Below are positions 1 to 11,951 of a stretch of 64,000 bases of DNA, in pieces. How positions within the stretch are numbered: position 1 is the stretch's first letter; each line of letters opens with the position of its first letter. Position numbers and translations under genes: made by a program. The DNA comes from Suillus spraguei (Eukaryota; Basidiomycota; Agaricomycetes; Boletales; Suillaceae). Location: contig JABCPU010000333.1 in NCBI GenBank assembly GCA_016800925.1, forward strand, positions 1 to 64,000. Reading direction: 5' to 3'. Under the pieces are notes generated by a model. That model was given only the letters and a program-made list of their open reading frames with translations, made no database searches and was not told the DNA's origin.

Positions 1-1050
1 GTTATTTTTAAGTTTTAAGTACATGTATGTAGAATGCTCGAGGCACCTGCCCTAAATATTTCCACGGTCCCCATATAAAAACCACCTTGCGATTTTTTTC
101 TCCTTTGTGCGGCGACACGGCCAGACCTTCCCCATGTTGCTCATAGCTGCCCATAATTCACGCGGCTGTTCGAGTGTCAGGCCGTGTCCTGATTAATTGG
201 ACGTCTTAGTACCCATTATCGCGTCATCCGACTTTGCTGGAGAAGCGACGGGTCGGTGGTTCATACATATTTCCTGTCCTCTAAACTTGTGGTCATTTAA
301 TGGTATAGCTGCTTCCAGTATCGTTCACACCTATTGAATTAACATGGATTCGAGGAGCACGATTTTCGAACTTGAGAACTTGCTGAGCCCACTCCCACCT
401 CAAGACCTTGGTGACTTGACCGCAGTTTTTGCTGCGTCTATCATATCATGTTATATTGCTATGCATGTTACTGTTGGTTTATTCTGTGCTGTGGCTCTCT
501 TGTACATGCAGGTGTGCACGAGCAGCATTGAGCAGAAGTATTGTCATGCTCGAATCTACCTAGCATCGAACGTCGATTGCACTACGCTCATCAGTTCGCG
601 TGTCCAGTAATGTAATTGAACCTCCCTCGGCTTGAACGAGATAGACATGGAGTCGTTCCTGGCTAACACGGTATGCTCTTATTTGAATTCAGGATCCAAT
701 TCAGGCGAATAACAGTCAGGGAGGGAGAGGTCGGACATGTATCCGAGGAACAAGTGGTGTTGTGTTCTGGTAAGTATATGGAGTGCACTGTGCAGTCACA
801 GGAGTTCAAGGTAGTACTTGAAAGAGACTAGAGAAAGGGGTTGCTATGATATATCTACCCTCAAGTTGTCAACCCATTATATAAATATGTCGCAGACTGA
901 GAAAAATATACAACACGGCGACTAGAAGATAATGGGTGCTGAATCGCAGACTACCAACTCGCTATTTACAATTGGTTTTTGATCTCGATTTCCTGCAGGT
1001 GTTTCAAAATTTCAATATTCAATTTCAGGCTGCGATTCCTTAGTCTATTG
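1..1050. other. 5' flank without a recognised gene
   Basis: I see no convincing gene here. A plus-strand ORF at 344-610 (88 residues) has a hydrophobic middle but no family I recognise. A TATAAAA string lies near position 75. From about 1050 onward the sequence is shared with the region after 17630, so this flank ends at the border of the duplicated NLR block. Confidence 0.4.
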
Positions 1051-1429
1051 GCGTTGTCCTTTAACGTTTCAACTACATTCCAACACCATCCAGCAAGTCT
1101 TCCACAACACTCGAACATCCATACATCCTTTCGATCTCAAATAAGTACTAACTCTTGCACTTTGCACTTTGCAATTTCGATCGCTTAGATCTACAGCAAC
1201 TTGAAGTGGCAGAGTTTGCACAGCCGTTTGCACAGACTTACTACTACACCCTCAAAACATACAAGTTCCAGCTTCGTCTTTGATCCTTGGATCAGTGCCC
1301 TCAGTTATTCTGTTCGATCTCACTATTTGTATCGTAATTATCATCATTCTCATATCAAGAGTCCATGTCAGTATATCCGTCTCTTATCCCCTCGAGTCTC
1401 ATTATCTGATCTCATCACAGTTGTTGGAA

Positions 1430-4400
1430 ATGTCTGAAGGAACTTGGGATAAGTTGTCCCAAGTCGCTGTCAAGGGTGCTGAGTACAACTCTCGTGAACG
1501 CCACCCCCATCCGAAATGTTTGGAAGGCACTCGGGTGACCCTTCTCAACTACATCTACGGATTATTAGACAAGAAAGAAAAGAATCAGATTATTTGGCTG
1601 CACGGCACAGCAGGCGTCGGAAAGTCTGCCCGTCGCATTCACGGTAGCTGAAAGGATGAAAGGATTGAAAGTGACAGAGGAGACACAGGTAGAGACGCGA
1701 CTCGCAGGAACATTCTTTTTCTCCCGCAAGCACACGAAACGGCGCACGACTGGTTATTTCTTTGCGACGCTTGCCTACCAGCTGGCCACCAATTTCCCCA
1801 GCATTAAGACGCATGTGAATAGGGCTATCCTCGAGAACCCTGCCCTTCTAGACCCCGACAAATCTGTTCGCGATCAGATGGAAGGCTTGTTTCTCCGACC
1901 TCTCAAGCACCTTCAATATAGACTCCGTGAATGCGGCAGTCCGCCTTTGGCGTTCATTATCGATGCCCTTGATGAATGCACATCCGAAACCCTCGATCAA
2001 CCCGAATTCGAATCCTTTGATGAAGATAAATCCGAAAGCGAGCTTGCTGAACTCATATCCCTGCTCGCTCAAGCTCTTCGCGATCCTGATCTGCCCGTGA
2101 CTCACATTATAATCACAAGTCGCTCGGAAGGGCATATTCGTGAAGCCATGCACGACGAACTTGTGCGCCCGCTAGTGGGTGAGATACCAGTGAACATTTC
2201 TGGTGAGGGTGTAGCTACCACCATCTCACTAGACGGCGCAGATGTCGATGAAGACATCTATCGTTTCTTGGAGTATTCCTTCAGAAAACTGCAATTTCGC
2301 TATTCCACTTTCCCGCAGCCAACGAAGGCTCAACTTGAACGGCTAGCGAGCCGAGCAGGTAGACGCTTCATCGTGGCAACTACGATGATGAAGTTCATTG
2401 ATGATCGACACAACGATCCCCGCGACCGGCTTGAACTCATGCTCGACCTGACGAGCCAACTGCTTCCAGGGACGGAGGTGTACAAGTTATACGATCTCAT
2501 CCTCTCCACTTGCGCTGACCCGACATTGGCATACATGCACTTGTCCGTTGTTGCTGTCCTCACAGATCCTCTGCCGATCTCACAAATATCAGAACTTCTC
2601 GGCCCTGGTCAGGGCAGGGATGTAGAGAAAGTGTTGATGCAGCTACGGTCTGTAATAGATCTTCCTACCGACGGGAGTCTCCCCGTGAATATCTATCACT
2701 CGTCCGTTCGCGACTATGTTTCCCACCGCTCAAACTGCAGCCTCCGCCAAGTACAACACGTTGCATCACCGCACTCCCTACTCGCATCTTTCTCTCTCCA
2801 CTTGATGGTGCGCGAGATTCCAACAGGAACGGCCCTCCTGGATGCACTCTCAGAATTAAAGAAGCATAGCCAGGCTATGCAACCCAAAGATCCCCAGAAT
2901 CTAAAACACTCGTTGTCCTTCATGGTTCAGCCACTAGAGCCAATACGAGTGCTTATAGCTTTGTTATGGCTTCGGGATAATCAACGTTCAGAGTTACAGT
3001 TCTGGCTAGATACCCTGGACGGGCGTGCCTGGTTAGATACCCCAGACGGGCGAACCTGGCTGCAGACTGAAGAAGTGAGGGATTGGCTGCTAACCCAGGG
3101 GGGGATGGACTGGCTGCTGACCGACGGGGGGAAAGAGTGGTTGCAGACTTGGGGCGGAAGAAATTGGGTGGGGACAGAAGCTGGGCGAGACTGGCTGCTG
3201 ACCGACGAGGGGAAAGAGTGGTTGCAAACTTCGGGCGGAGGAAATTGGGTGGGGACAGAAGCTGGGCGAGACTGGCTGCTGACCGACGAGGGGAAAGATT
3301 GGTTGCAGACTTGGGGCGGAAGAAATTGGGTGGGGACAGAAGCTGGGCGAGACTGGCTGCTGACAGGTGCCGGACAAGACTGGCTGCTGACCGACGGGGG
3401 GAAAGAGTGGTTGCAGACTTGGGGCGGGAGAAATTGGGTGGGGACAGAAGCTGGGCGAGACTGGCTGCTGACCGACGAGGGGAAAGAGTGGTTGCAGACT
3501 TGGCCCGCGGGAGTTTGGATGGAAACAAAAGTCAGACGACTCTGGCTGATGACAGGTGCCGGACAAGACTGGCTGCTGACAGGTGCCGGAAAAGACTGGC
3601 TGCAGACAAGTGCCGGACAAGACTGGCTGCAGACAAGTGCCGGACAAGACTGGCTGCTGACCGACGGGGGAAAGAGTGGTTGCAGACCCCGCCCACGAGA
3701 GATTGGATGGAAACAGAAGTCGGAGGAGTCCGGCTGATGACAGGTGCCGGACAAGACTGGCTGCTGACCGACGGGGGGAAAGAGTGGTTGCAGACCCCGC
3801 CCACGAGAAATTGGATGGAAACAGAAGTCGGACGACTCTGGCGACAGACAGGTGCCGGACAGGTCAGGCTGCAGATAGATGCTGGACATGACTGGCTGCA
3901 GACAGAGGCTGAGAAAGAACACTCGCCCTCGCCCTCATCCTTACAAGAATATCGGTCCCCATCCCCCCCGCCACGAGGGTCTTCAGGCACCTCAGTGATA
4001 CAAATGTATGGCTCGAGATCCTTTTATGAGAAAGCCTGGCTACAGACCTTCAAGGGGCAAGCCTGGCTACAGACCTTCGACGGGCAAACCTGGCTACAGA
4101 CCTTCGACGGGAAAGATTGGTTGCAGTCCCCATTCGGGCACGCCTGGTTGCAGACACTGCGTGGTAAAGCATGGCGGTTGACCACTATCTGGGTGACCAT
4201 TGAAGAATTCTCGAGTACTTTCGAGGCAACCAAGGACTACATGATCCCTCCAGTATTGTCTTTACATCCAGTTTTTTCAAGCAATCCAGCAGTTCAAGGC
4301 GCTGCCTGATTTCTTGATGTTCCCGGTGTTCCTGGCGTTAAGGCACCAGGATTATGCCACTGCAGTATTACCAGACATGGAGATCATCCACGCTATGAAA

Positions 4401-4868
4401 GCCTTTTCGACTTTCGCAGACGAAGCACGGAAACAAAGTCAAACGGCTTCGGGCGCCCTCAGCTATGCATGTCAAAATTGGGCCATTCATCTGTCGCGAA
4501 CTCCGAAACCGTGGGATGAGAGAGTTGCCCACGTGTTTCAGTCTTTCTGGAATCGCAATCTTGTCTCCTGGCTCGAAAGGCAGTGGTGTTTGAAAGATTT
4601 GCCGACTTGCCTCACTATTTTGTCCGACGGCGAGAAACTTGCAAAGGTGCTTGTGTTCCCGATAGTTTCCTATATTGGTAATCTGACTATCTATGCTTAT
4701 AGGAATGTTTCCTCCGAGCTCCTGGGTCATATCAGTAATTATTCTGAAGCGGTTGTCGGTTTTATGCCAAATGTCACGCATAGATTTCTTACTTACGAGG
4801 AACCCAAGTGCATATATATGTTTCCAGCAGATCGTATTGACATGTTTGAATCTCGTGGCATGCTATAG
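1430..4868 (+). CDS. NACHT-type NLR-like STAND NTPase with nonapeptide repeats; frame broken three times
   Basis: Probable fungal NOD-like receptor, a cytoplasmic NTP-driven switch of the kind linked to non-self recognition. The ATG at 1430 opens a stretch ending in a Walker A motif (GTAGVGKS, near 1600-1625). The next piece has a Walker B-like IIDALDEC (about 1955-1980) and a sensor-like IIITSRS (about 2108-2128), then a helical region and, from 2998, an array of 9-residue W-L-x-T repeats. A Ser/Pro-rich linker (3905-4030) separates a second short array, and a conserved C-terminal domain runs to 4868. The frame is broken at C3 (1629-1631), G5 (3666-3670, where sister repeats have G6) and T6 (4272-4277); each break is repaired by a one-base change. 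Either sequencing indels or a young pseudogene. A decayed copy lies at 17640-18690. Family assignment is firm; ligand and partner are unknown. Confidence 0.8.
2998..4176 (+). repeat. 27-nt coding repeat array (W-L-x-T-x-x-G-x-x nonapeptides)
   Basis: Roughly 40 units of 27 nt encode nonapeptides of the form W-L-x-T-x-x-G-x-x. Within 3110-3500 they are grouped in a higher order of three (WLLTDGGKE, WLQTWGGRN, WVGTEAGRD; 81 nt), with near-identical copies. A linker at about 3905-4030 separates a second block of six units (AWLQTFDGQ type). Because the period is a multiple of three and lacks stops, several frames on both strands stay open, giving long shadow ORFs. Similar W-repeat tails occur in NACHT proteins of other Agaricomycetes (from general knowledge). 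Confidence 0.9.
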
Positions 4869-5168
4869 TATGTACATACAATTTTGCGAAAACAAAAGGT
4901 CATCGAATATCACACTCGAGAATTGCCGCCTGCGTCGGTAGAAACTTTGTATGGCCTAAATGTTAACCTGACGTCTCTTGTTGAAATCAACAGAAACGTC
5001 CGAAGATGAACGGACCAAAGCTTGAATTATGTAGTGACCAACTAAGGCCCGGACCGGACGGGCTTAAGAATACCTCTGCGTTTCAGCAAAAGTTGCTGCA
5101 GTCTCATGCGTTTTGGAAGATTCGGTTTCACGTACCGTTTTCTACCATCCAAAACACATTTCCGCATC

Positions 5169-6587
5169 ATGACACCAAACTACGAATCCTGGTCAAAGGA
5201 TGAGCTGATCGCACGTCTCAGAGAGCTGGACGCAAAAAAACACGCCAAGTCAACTCACTCACCAACATCCAAAAAACCATTCTACATTTCGTCCCACCCG
5301 AAACGCAAGATCGCTATCAAGTTCTGTTACTCGGGGTGGGAGTATAATGGGCTGGCATATCAAAACGGTCCTACGCCTCTTCCAACGGTCGAGGATGTCT
5401 TGTTTAAAGCCTTCGTAAAGGCGAGGCTCGTCGATGAAACTGGCGGCTTGGATGGTTGTGGATGGGAGAAATGTGGAAGGACAGATCGAGGGGTGAGCGC
5501 TGCTGGTCAGGTAGTTTCGTTATGGGTTCGAAGTGCCCTCCCCACCGAAACTTCTTCCAAAGTAAGGTCGTCGTCCGAGGGAGATCTGTCCATGGAGGAC
5601 ACTCCTCAAAACACTTCACTCCAGCCTTTCACTAAACACGAGCTCCGCTACGTATCCATCTTAAACCGCCTGCTTCCCCCAACAATCCGCGTTCTAGCCT
5701 GGTCTCCCATCTCCCCCGATTTTTCCGCCCGCTTCAACTGCAAACACAGACACTACAAGTACTTCTTCACCTCCCACGGACTCGATGTATCCCTCATGCA
5801 ATCAGCTGCAAGCCGCCTCGTTGGCGAGCATGACTTTCGCAATTTGTGCAAGCTTGATCCAGGAAAACAAATCACCAACTTTCACCGTTGTGTCATGCGC
5901 GCACAGATCAATCCAGTCTCTTCAGAGTCTGATGGCAATAACCGAGTATACGTATTCGATCTCGTAGGATCAGCTTTCCTATACCATCAAGTTCGACATA
6001 TCATGGCTGTCCTTTTCCTCGTCGGAACGGGAGTTGAACAACCGTCCATCATATCAGCTCTCATGAACGTCTCTCCTGCAGAATCAAATTCATTTCCCGA
6101 ATCTCAGTTGCCACTGGTGGATCGCAAACCCGAGTATCAGATGGCAGACGCCCTCCCTCTCATGCTTTGGGATTGTGCATACGCAGATTCAGACGTCACA
6201 TGGCAAACAGACGACGACGGTACGGAGAGCGGTGCAGGCTCAGATCTCTATCACCAACTCCATTCTATCCATCAACGCTCACTCGTTCACACAGTCCTTG
6301 ACGAGCACTTCCTCAAAGCTGCCACTCAATATCATTCTCCACCACCTCAATACTTCCCTTTTAGTCAAACAGGGCTGACACCTCACACGCTCCCTCGTTC
6401 GAACTTGGGTCGAGAACCGGTTCTTGGTGTCCCGCTTGGTGCAGGGACGTATAAGCGCAGCGCAAAGTACACGCCTTTGTTAGAGAGGAAGAGACTTGAT
6501 CACGTCGATGTGGCCAACGAACGATGGCGAATAGGCAGGGGAAGCAAGTATAGCAAGCCAAAGACGCCTGATGACGGAATTGAATGA
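5169..6587 (+). CDS. PUS3: tRNA pseudouridine synthase, PUS3/DEG1 type
   Basis: TruA-family enzyme expected to convert uridine 38/39 in tRNA anticodon stems to pseudouridine. It is a single uninterrupted ORF of 472 residues from the ATG at 5169; an in-frame ATG at 5106 would add 21 residues rich in aromatic and basic amino acids. The N-terminal K-I-A-I-K-F-C-Y-S-G-W-E-Y-N-G strand, the catalytic motif CGRTDRGVSAAGQ with its Asp, the R-F-N-C-K-H-R-H-Y-K-Y segment and the late F-L-Y-H-Q-V-R-H-I motif all match the Pus3/Deg1 branch. Length fits the family. It lies about 300 bp downstream of the NLR on the same strand. A broken copy lies at 18690-20000, so this is probably the working gene. Confidence 0.92.
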   Translation: MTPNYESWSKDELIARLRELDAKKHAKSTHSPTSKKPFYISSHPKRKIAIKFCYSGWEYNGLAYQNGPTPLPTVEDVLFKAFVKARLVDETGGLDGCGWEKCGRTDRGVSAAGQVVSLWVRSALPTETSSKVRSSSEGDLSMEDTPQNTSLQPFTKHELRYVSILNRLLPPTIRVLAWSPISPDFSARFNCKHRHYKYFFTSHGLDVSLMQSAASRLVGEHDFRNLCKLDPGKQITNFHRCVMRAQINPVSSESDGNNRVYVFDLVGSAFLYHQVRHIMAVLFLVGTGVEQPSIISALMNVSPAESNSFPESQLPLVDRKPEYQMADALPLMLWDCAYADSDVTWQTDDDGTESGAGSDLYHQLHSIHQRSLVHTVLDEHFLKAATQYHSPPPQYFPFSQTGLTPHTLPRSNLGREPVLGVPLGAGTYKRSAKYTPLLERKRLDHVDVANERWRIGRGSKYSKPKTPDDGIE

Positions 6588-6848
6588 GCGGGCGCTTGTG
6601 TGTGCCGTTGTAGACGCCATCGCCTTTGGGTAGGCAGCGCGATTACGGACGTGCTTTCGACCCCCCACAAAATGAATTTGGGTGAAAGTATGAATTACTC
6701 AAGTTTATTCCTGCGACATCTACTACAACGGTGAAGTAGGAGAACATACCAGATATTCAATCAATGTCATATCCCAATCACTCGCACAATGCCGACAGAT
6801 CGCCCGTAAAGCCTGATCAAGGCTTGGAGGCCCAAACAAGGTTGATGG

Positions 6849-7110
6849 TCACTCCAGACTTGAAAAAGGATGTTCAGCTGCTCTTCTGAGCTGCAGGTAC
6901 AACATGGGTCGAGGGATGCTCATTACAATTGTCCGGTTGGTCACTCGCAAGGAAGACCTTATGTATGTAGATCCTAGATGAAAGCACGACCAAGTAAGAA
7001 GAGCGTTTGAACTGTTATGGATAATCTCACCAGACCCTTGATAAATGAGAGGATGACTAGGCTGTGGCGCGTGTACTAGTATGAGTAGGTCGTGCGGGAC
7101 CATCGGTACT
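6849..7110 (-). pseudogene. Remnant of a zinc-finger family gene (exon 2, intron, start of exon 3)
   Basis: On the minus strand this stretch reads HAPQPSHPLIYQGSG followed by a GTGAG donor, then a degraded start of exon 3 with SIPRP. It matches the exon 2/exon 3 border of the zinc-finger genes at 8180 and 21621. The finger-coding part is missing. It is a truncated sixth copy just behind PUS3. Confidence 0.6.
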
Positions 7111-8179
7111 TCTCGAAAGACAGGGTAAATGAATGGTCATCGAACAATATGAGAATGTAATGTATGTGCCTTTAATCCCTGATAGGCATTACATCTTCAA
7201 GGTTGTGCCTCTTCCAGTGAAATTCATGCCTGTTGAATTTGGATGGATCCAAGGAATGTGACTAGTCTGTTTACACACCGAAGCATTCTGAAGACTTGCT
7301 GAGCCCACTCGTCGTGGACCGGTCACCTCGGTATTAAGTACTATATGCATGCTATCATGCACTCAAAAACCTTGTGTCTGCGCGCACGTTCCACCCCGAA
7401 CTCATACGCTTCAGCATTCAGGTTGATGATCTGAGACTCTGTGCAGCGAGAACTTAGCCAGCTCCCACGAAGAGAATATTAGTAGTAACTCACGAGCTTT
7501 GGGGGTAGAGTTCGATTCAGACGTTACAGGCCACGTTGTGTAGTGGATGAGAGGCAAAGATAATGTTTAACGAACGAATGCGAAAGTGAAAGATAAGGCT
7601 AATGTTGAAGTTATATGAGACAGGGTAAAATATTATAGAAGGCTCGTGGCCCGTGCATGATGCGTTTATAACACTGGGGAAAGTCAAAATCAAATTACAA
7701 TGCAGGGTATTATATCTCCGATGACCCAAAGCCCGACTAACACCGAAATGTTTAATGGCTTAAGCGCGAACGGAGTCAGCCACGAGACGCATGCCACGTT
7801 GCGTATACATCAAAAGGTCGTGGGCCAAGATAGGATTAACAATAATATCGATACAACATCGTGTTCGATTTGTGCGCCAGTAAATCAAATGCACTGTATA
7901 GTTACTATCTACAGCAGAATTTGTCCGTCGAGGGTTATTCGAACAGTACAAACAATATGGAGACCACAATATCGTAAGAACAAGACAGTACCAGTGATGG
8001 ATCCAGTGTACACTTAGCATTGCGAATCAAGCATGACGACCTAGTACATATAGGAATTGCCAACTATCTAGTAAAAAGAATGTCTGAGTTTCGAATAATA
8101 GCTGCCGCTGGACACTCACATATCACACAGCATGCGACAAAGCCATTCGAAACATCGCAAAAAAGAGTGATGGCTGTCG

Positions 8180-9106
8180 TCAGAAAGATGCCTCGGTATT
8201 GCAGCCTGGGATAATGGTGAAGTCTGCTCGAAAGCAATTCGGGTGATGATTGCGATGTTTTGTGGCGAGATCCTTCCGAGCTGACATCACTGTACCGCAG
8301 CGACAACATTTCATTCTGATACCAGTGTGCGTAATCACGTGACGCCCAAAACTCTGGAACCTCAGCTGCTTCTCACATCGACCATGAGCTGTGATCCAAA
8401 GGCAACGGTACGTCTCCTTGTTACCAATCCCAATACCATGATCTTGGCGCAGGTGGGCAAGAATATCCCCGGGTGAAGCCTGAAGCTCGTCTCCACAAAG
8501 AGTTCCATCATTGTCCCACCGGCAAAGAAAGGCACCATGGTGCTTATGAGGATGATCATTGTGGTACGGCTCAAAATGAGTAGTACAGTGGTTACGTGGA
8601 GAAGAGCGAAGTAGTGGGATATCGCAGACATCGAAGAAATTTTGAAGCAAGTTGTCCTGCATCGCAAGAATGGGAAAGGGGGCAGAGGGTCGAGGGATGC
8701 TTATTTCCATTGTGTGGTTCGCCAGTGAGTAAGAGTCCATGCAGGTAGGTCCTGGATGGCAGCACGAACAAGTAAGAACCTCGTGTTTTAACGATCATGA
8801 TCATCTCACCGGCGCGCTGATACATTAGAGGACGACTGGGCTGTGGCGCATGTAGTATATGAGTAGGCCATACCGTACCATCAGCCAAAGTTCTGTGTCG
8901 ACTAGAAGGATCAGTTTATCACAAGTTGAATACTAAAATCGTGAAGAATGGACGCACTTGTTAAAAGGAACAGTGACTAAATAATCCGAGTCATCAGCCG
9001 TAAAATTACCCTGTGAACCTGCAAGTTGATGGGAAAAGATAGACATGTAATAAGCAAGTGGCTCGAGTAGATCATCAGGCCCATAAGAACAGTCAGAGAG
9101 ATCCAT
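8180..9106 (-). CDS. Zinc-finger family protein, copy 1 (subfamily A), three exons
   Basis: Predicted 270-residue protein of unknown function. Exon 1 is 9106-8958 (starts MDLSD, ends in an AA|GTGCG donor), exon 2 is 8901-8810 (HAPQPSRPLMYQ) and exon 3 is 8751-8180. Both introns are GT-AG, 56 and 58 bp, and phases agree. Exon 3 carries three Cys/His groups: C-x7-C with a later H-x4-H (CRWDNDGTLCG, LAHLRQDH), C-x8-C with H-x3-H (CLWITAHGRC, RHVITH) and C-x2-C with H-x3-H (CCRC, KHRNH). No membrane segment or signal peptide is evident. Likely a nucleic-acid- or protein-binding finger protein; a DNA-binding role is inference. The same splice structure recurs in four more copies in this window, which supports the model. 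Confidence 0.72.
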
Positions 9107-9109
9107 AGA

Positions 9110-11900
9110 CGCAGCTCAGCAGACAACAGCGTTGCTCTGCCTTTAAGTAGGAACCATACCCTTCCAGCTAGTCAGCAGGTACTCATGTGTTTATCATTAA
9201 AGGATCTGAAATGCCAATACTGCGTACACAGCAACGGAGTAGGAGGTAGATGACAATGGAACGGTGACTTCAAGTTGGCGAAAAGATCGTTGACAGATGT
9301 GAACTTTCTATATTGTAGATAGCGGCCAAGCCAACGATTTTGCCCATGCTTTCCTACGAGCTGCGACGGAGGTTAGCAGCAAATTTCTCATCACCATTGG
9401 AAATCGGGGAAGTGGCACTGCTCCAGTGCCAAATACGTACAAGGGCTTGCCAACCCATGTTGCGCACTCAGGCAGGCTCCAACACAAGATATTAAGTAAT
9501 GGAAGCGGGCCAACAGAGGGAGCGGGTACAACGTTGTACTAGATACCAGAAGCGACATAGTAAATAGTCACGTGGTAGGAAGATCAGGTCACATGATCCG
9601 GAGCATTAGTTAACGCCCCCTATCCATTGATCCGAGAGACCCTCCACAGGCGCTTAACGTTTGAATGATGCGCTGATTAATATGATTCCTCGTGTGAGTA
9701 AATTATGCCGGACATTACTGGCATCCATTTCTTCTTTTCCACTGACATATGATACGCACGTCCACGACGTGTATAGTCTCGAGTTCTTCGGCATCGAGAC
9801 TTTGGTACCTCTTCACATGGTATGAGAACTGAGAAGAAGGAAGGAAGGAAGGAAGCAGCGCAACCGCTAACCTGGATGCGTGGTGCTGGAACATTCCAGC
9901 AGGCTTGCATCTCCCGGTACCGAGGCATTGATAGACCACTTTTACCTAAATATTCTCTCCGCACGTTTGTATGGCTTGCCGCTGCCACTTCGTGTCTGTG
10001 CCAAGCATTATGCTCGTGCCGGTTCTATGTCTCTGCTGCTGTGTCCTGCAGTCCAGCTGAGTCACTATCGTGTATTGCAGGTTGCTAATCATAATTATGG
10101 TGTCTCTATTGAATCCATACACTGGCTCCGGACGGTCTTATTTGTGTGTGTGGGCAGCTCTAAGTGGTATGTTAGAATTGCTCTTGCTTATGGATTAGAG
10201 CGGAACGAGATAAAAAAAAAAGCGCATTTCTTCCAGGATTTCTGACTGTAATTAGGCCGGCTTATGAGCAGTATTCTTTAGCAGTCTATTTCCACTCACC
10301 AGGTGCTGAGTGGTTCCAGAGGCCCAGGCCTTTCAATTTAGGGTTGCTTGTGAGCAGTAATCCATTGCCACTGCTCACCAGGTGCTTGTAAGAGAGTCCA
10401 GAGGCTCAATTGGCGCTCATTCTGGTGCCTGGCGATTGTCAAGCACGTGTTTTCTCACCTTATGTCGATGTAGAAGTTTGCACTGTTGCAGTGTACTAAA
10501 TAATTCAAACATCGACTGAGGTATATCCCTTTTTGTACTCACCGCTGAGGTTGATCTGCCTGTGCGAGCGGTGTGATCCCGGAGGTACAATTTTTTTTTC
10601 ATGTGGGCTTGAGTATGTCTGACGTATTTCCGCTTCGTATTGCGCAGCTCGTCTCTCACTTTATCTTCCAAAGTCATATTTCCGTGTTGCACAAGACGTC
10701 GCAAAATTCCGGACTCTACATCCCTGTTTTGAGTACGTGCTACCGGCATTGCATTGACTTAGCGAGGCATCGTCTCATATGCCGCGATTATTATTGGCGG
10801 AGGCTTGAAGCGACAAGCTTCTGTACCGCTTTGGATGTTGACATGCACCTACAAATAGCCACGACCCTTGGCGACGTGCGTACATCATTTGTTAGACACC
10901 CGATACCATTCGGACATGAAGAACAGCCGATTGTTGCATATTGTAATACGCATACCAATCAAGCAGGTTCAACGTTGCAACGGTGTTTCCTTGAGTCGCG
11001 GGTTAACTCGGAACGAAAACCTGTTGTTGCTGTAGAAAAGAACTCCTTCTGTGGCAAAGGACTAGCACTAAATGCTGTTTAACAGCCGCCACCGGCTATT
11101 GCATTCGTCTGACAGGTGAAATCTGCGTGTCTTTAATACAGATACATGCTCAGCGCTCAGCACTCATGGTTGCCATCTGTTTGCCAAATTTTGTCCAGCC
11201 TTGTGTTTCGTATTCTCATCCTAGTCGGTGTCGCAGTCCTAATGAAGATGAACTTCTTGCTTATCTTATCAGATAAAGTCACCATAACCAATTGAAAGCT
11301 TGCAAACGTGGCATATGGGAGATTAAGTTATAACTGCACCATCAACAAAAGAGCGTTTACCATGTATGGTTTCAACGGCCCGTATAAGGGTCCACAAGCT
11401 CCCTAAGTTGTCACGAGGCAGCGCAAGTGTTGTGCGACGTACATACTCTATAAGATTCATGTCAGTCCAAGTCAGTAATATAACTATGTAATGCCTGGTG
11501 ATCATTATTTGAGCTCCTCTAACACGCCCCTGCAATATCCGATGAGCTCGCTAGCGCCCAGTGGCACTGTCTTCAACGAGCAGGTCAAGCAGACACCTTT
11601 TGACGTATTCCTGTCCTTCTAAGAATCAGGCAGTAGTCAATGAATACAAATCCCAGGTGAAATTTACTCCCATTGAATTTAAATGAATTTAACGAACACG
11701 GTCAATTCATTTACAAACTGAGGCGGTCTGTCGATGAGAACCTGATGAGTCTTACCCACCCATTCTCTGAATACTGCAGGGTATTGACTCACCATCAGTA
11801 CCCGGGCACGCATCGAGTCACTGCTCGATCAAAAAAACAGATGGCTGTAATAACAATAAAGCATTGTCTACATTGAGCGCAGCCCCAAGACGACAACATA
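9110..11900. repeat. Spacer blocks between zinc-finger copies 1 and 2, no clear gene
   Basis: This stretch is conserved with 22550-24900 and 26770-30420. One part (about 10420-10750, minus strand) keeps a peptide-like segment with a GTGAGTAC donor in all three units (forms RTGR-A/T-S-x-V-STK), which may be a decayed second gene. It also holds a short (GGAA)n tract near 9838-9856. Otherwise I see nothing I can assign. Confidence 0.4.
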
Positions 11901-11951
11901 AAAATAATAAGGTGCCGAGCCGTTCAACATATCGTAAAGGAGGTGTGGTCA

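Noticed and set aside
2953..3922. Long minus-strand ORFs (up to 313 residues) and a 408-residue plus-strand frame starting in the W-repeat array
   Set aside because: A 27-nt repeat without stops leaves most frames open. These are by-products of the array, not genes. Only the end of the 408-residue frame is real, as a continuation of the NLR after a frame break.
2998..4176. CRISPR-like array of regular 27-nt repeats
   Set aside because: There are no spacers, the units are coding, and the genome is eukaryotic.
10573..11082. 169-residue plus-strand ORF
   Set aside because: The frame is not kept in the matching blocks of units 2 and 3, and conservation there favours the minus strand.
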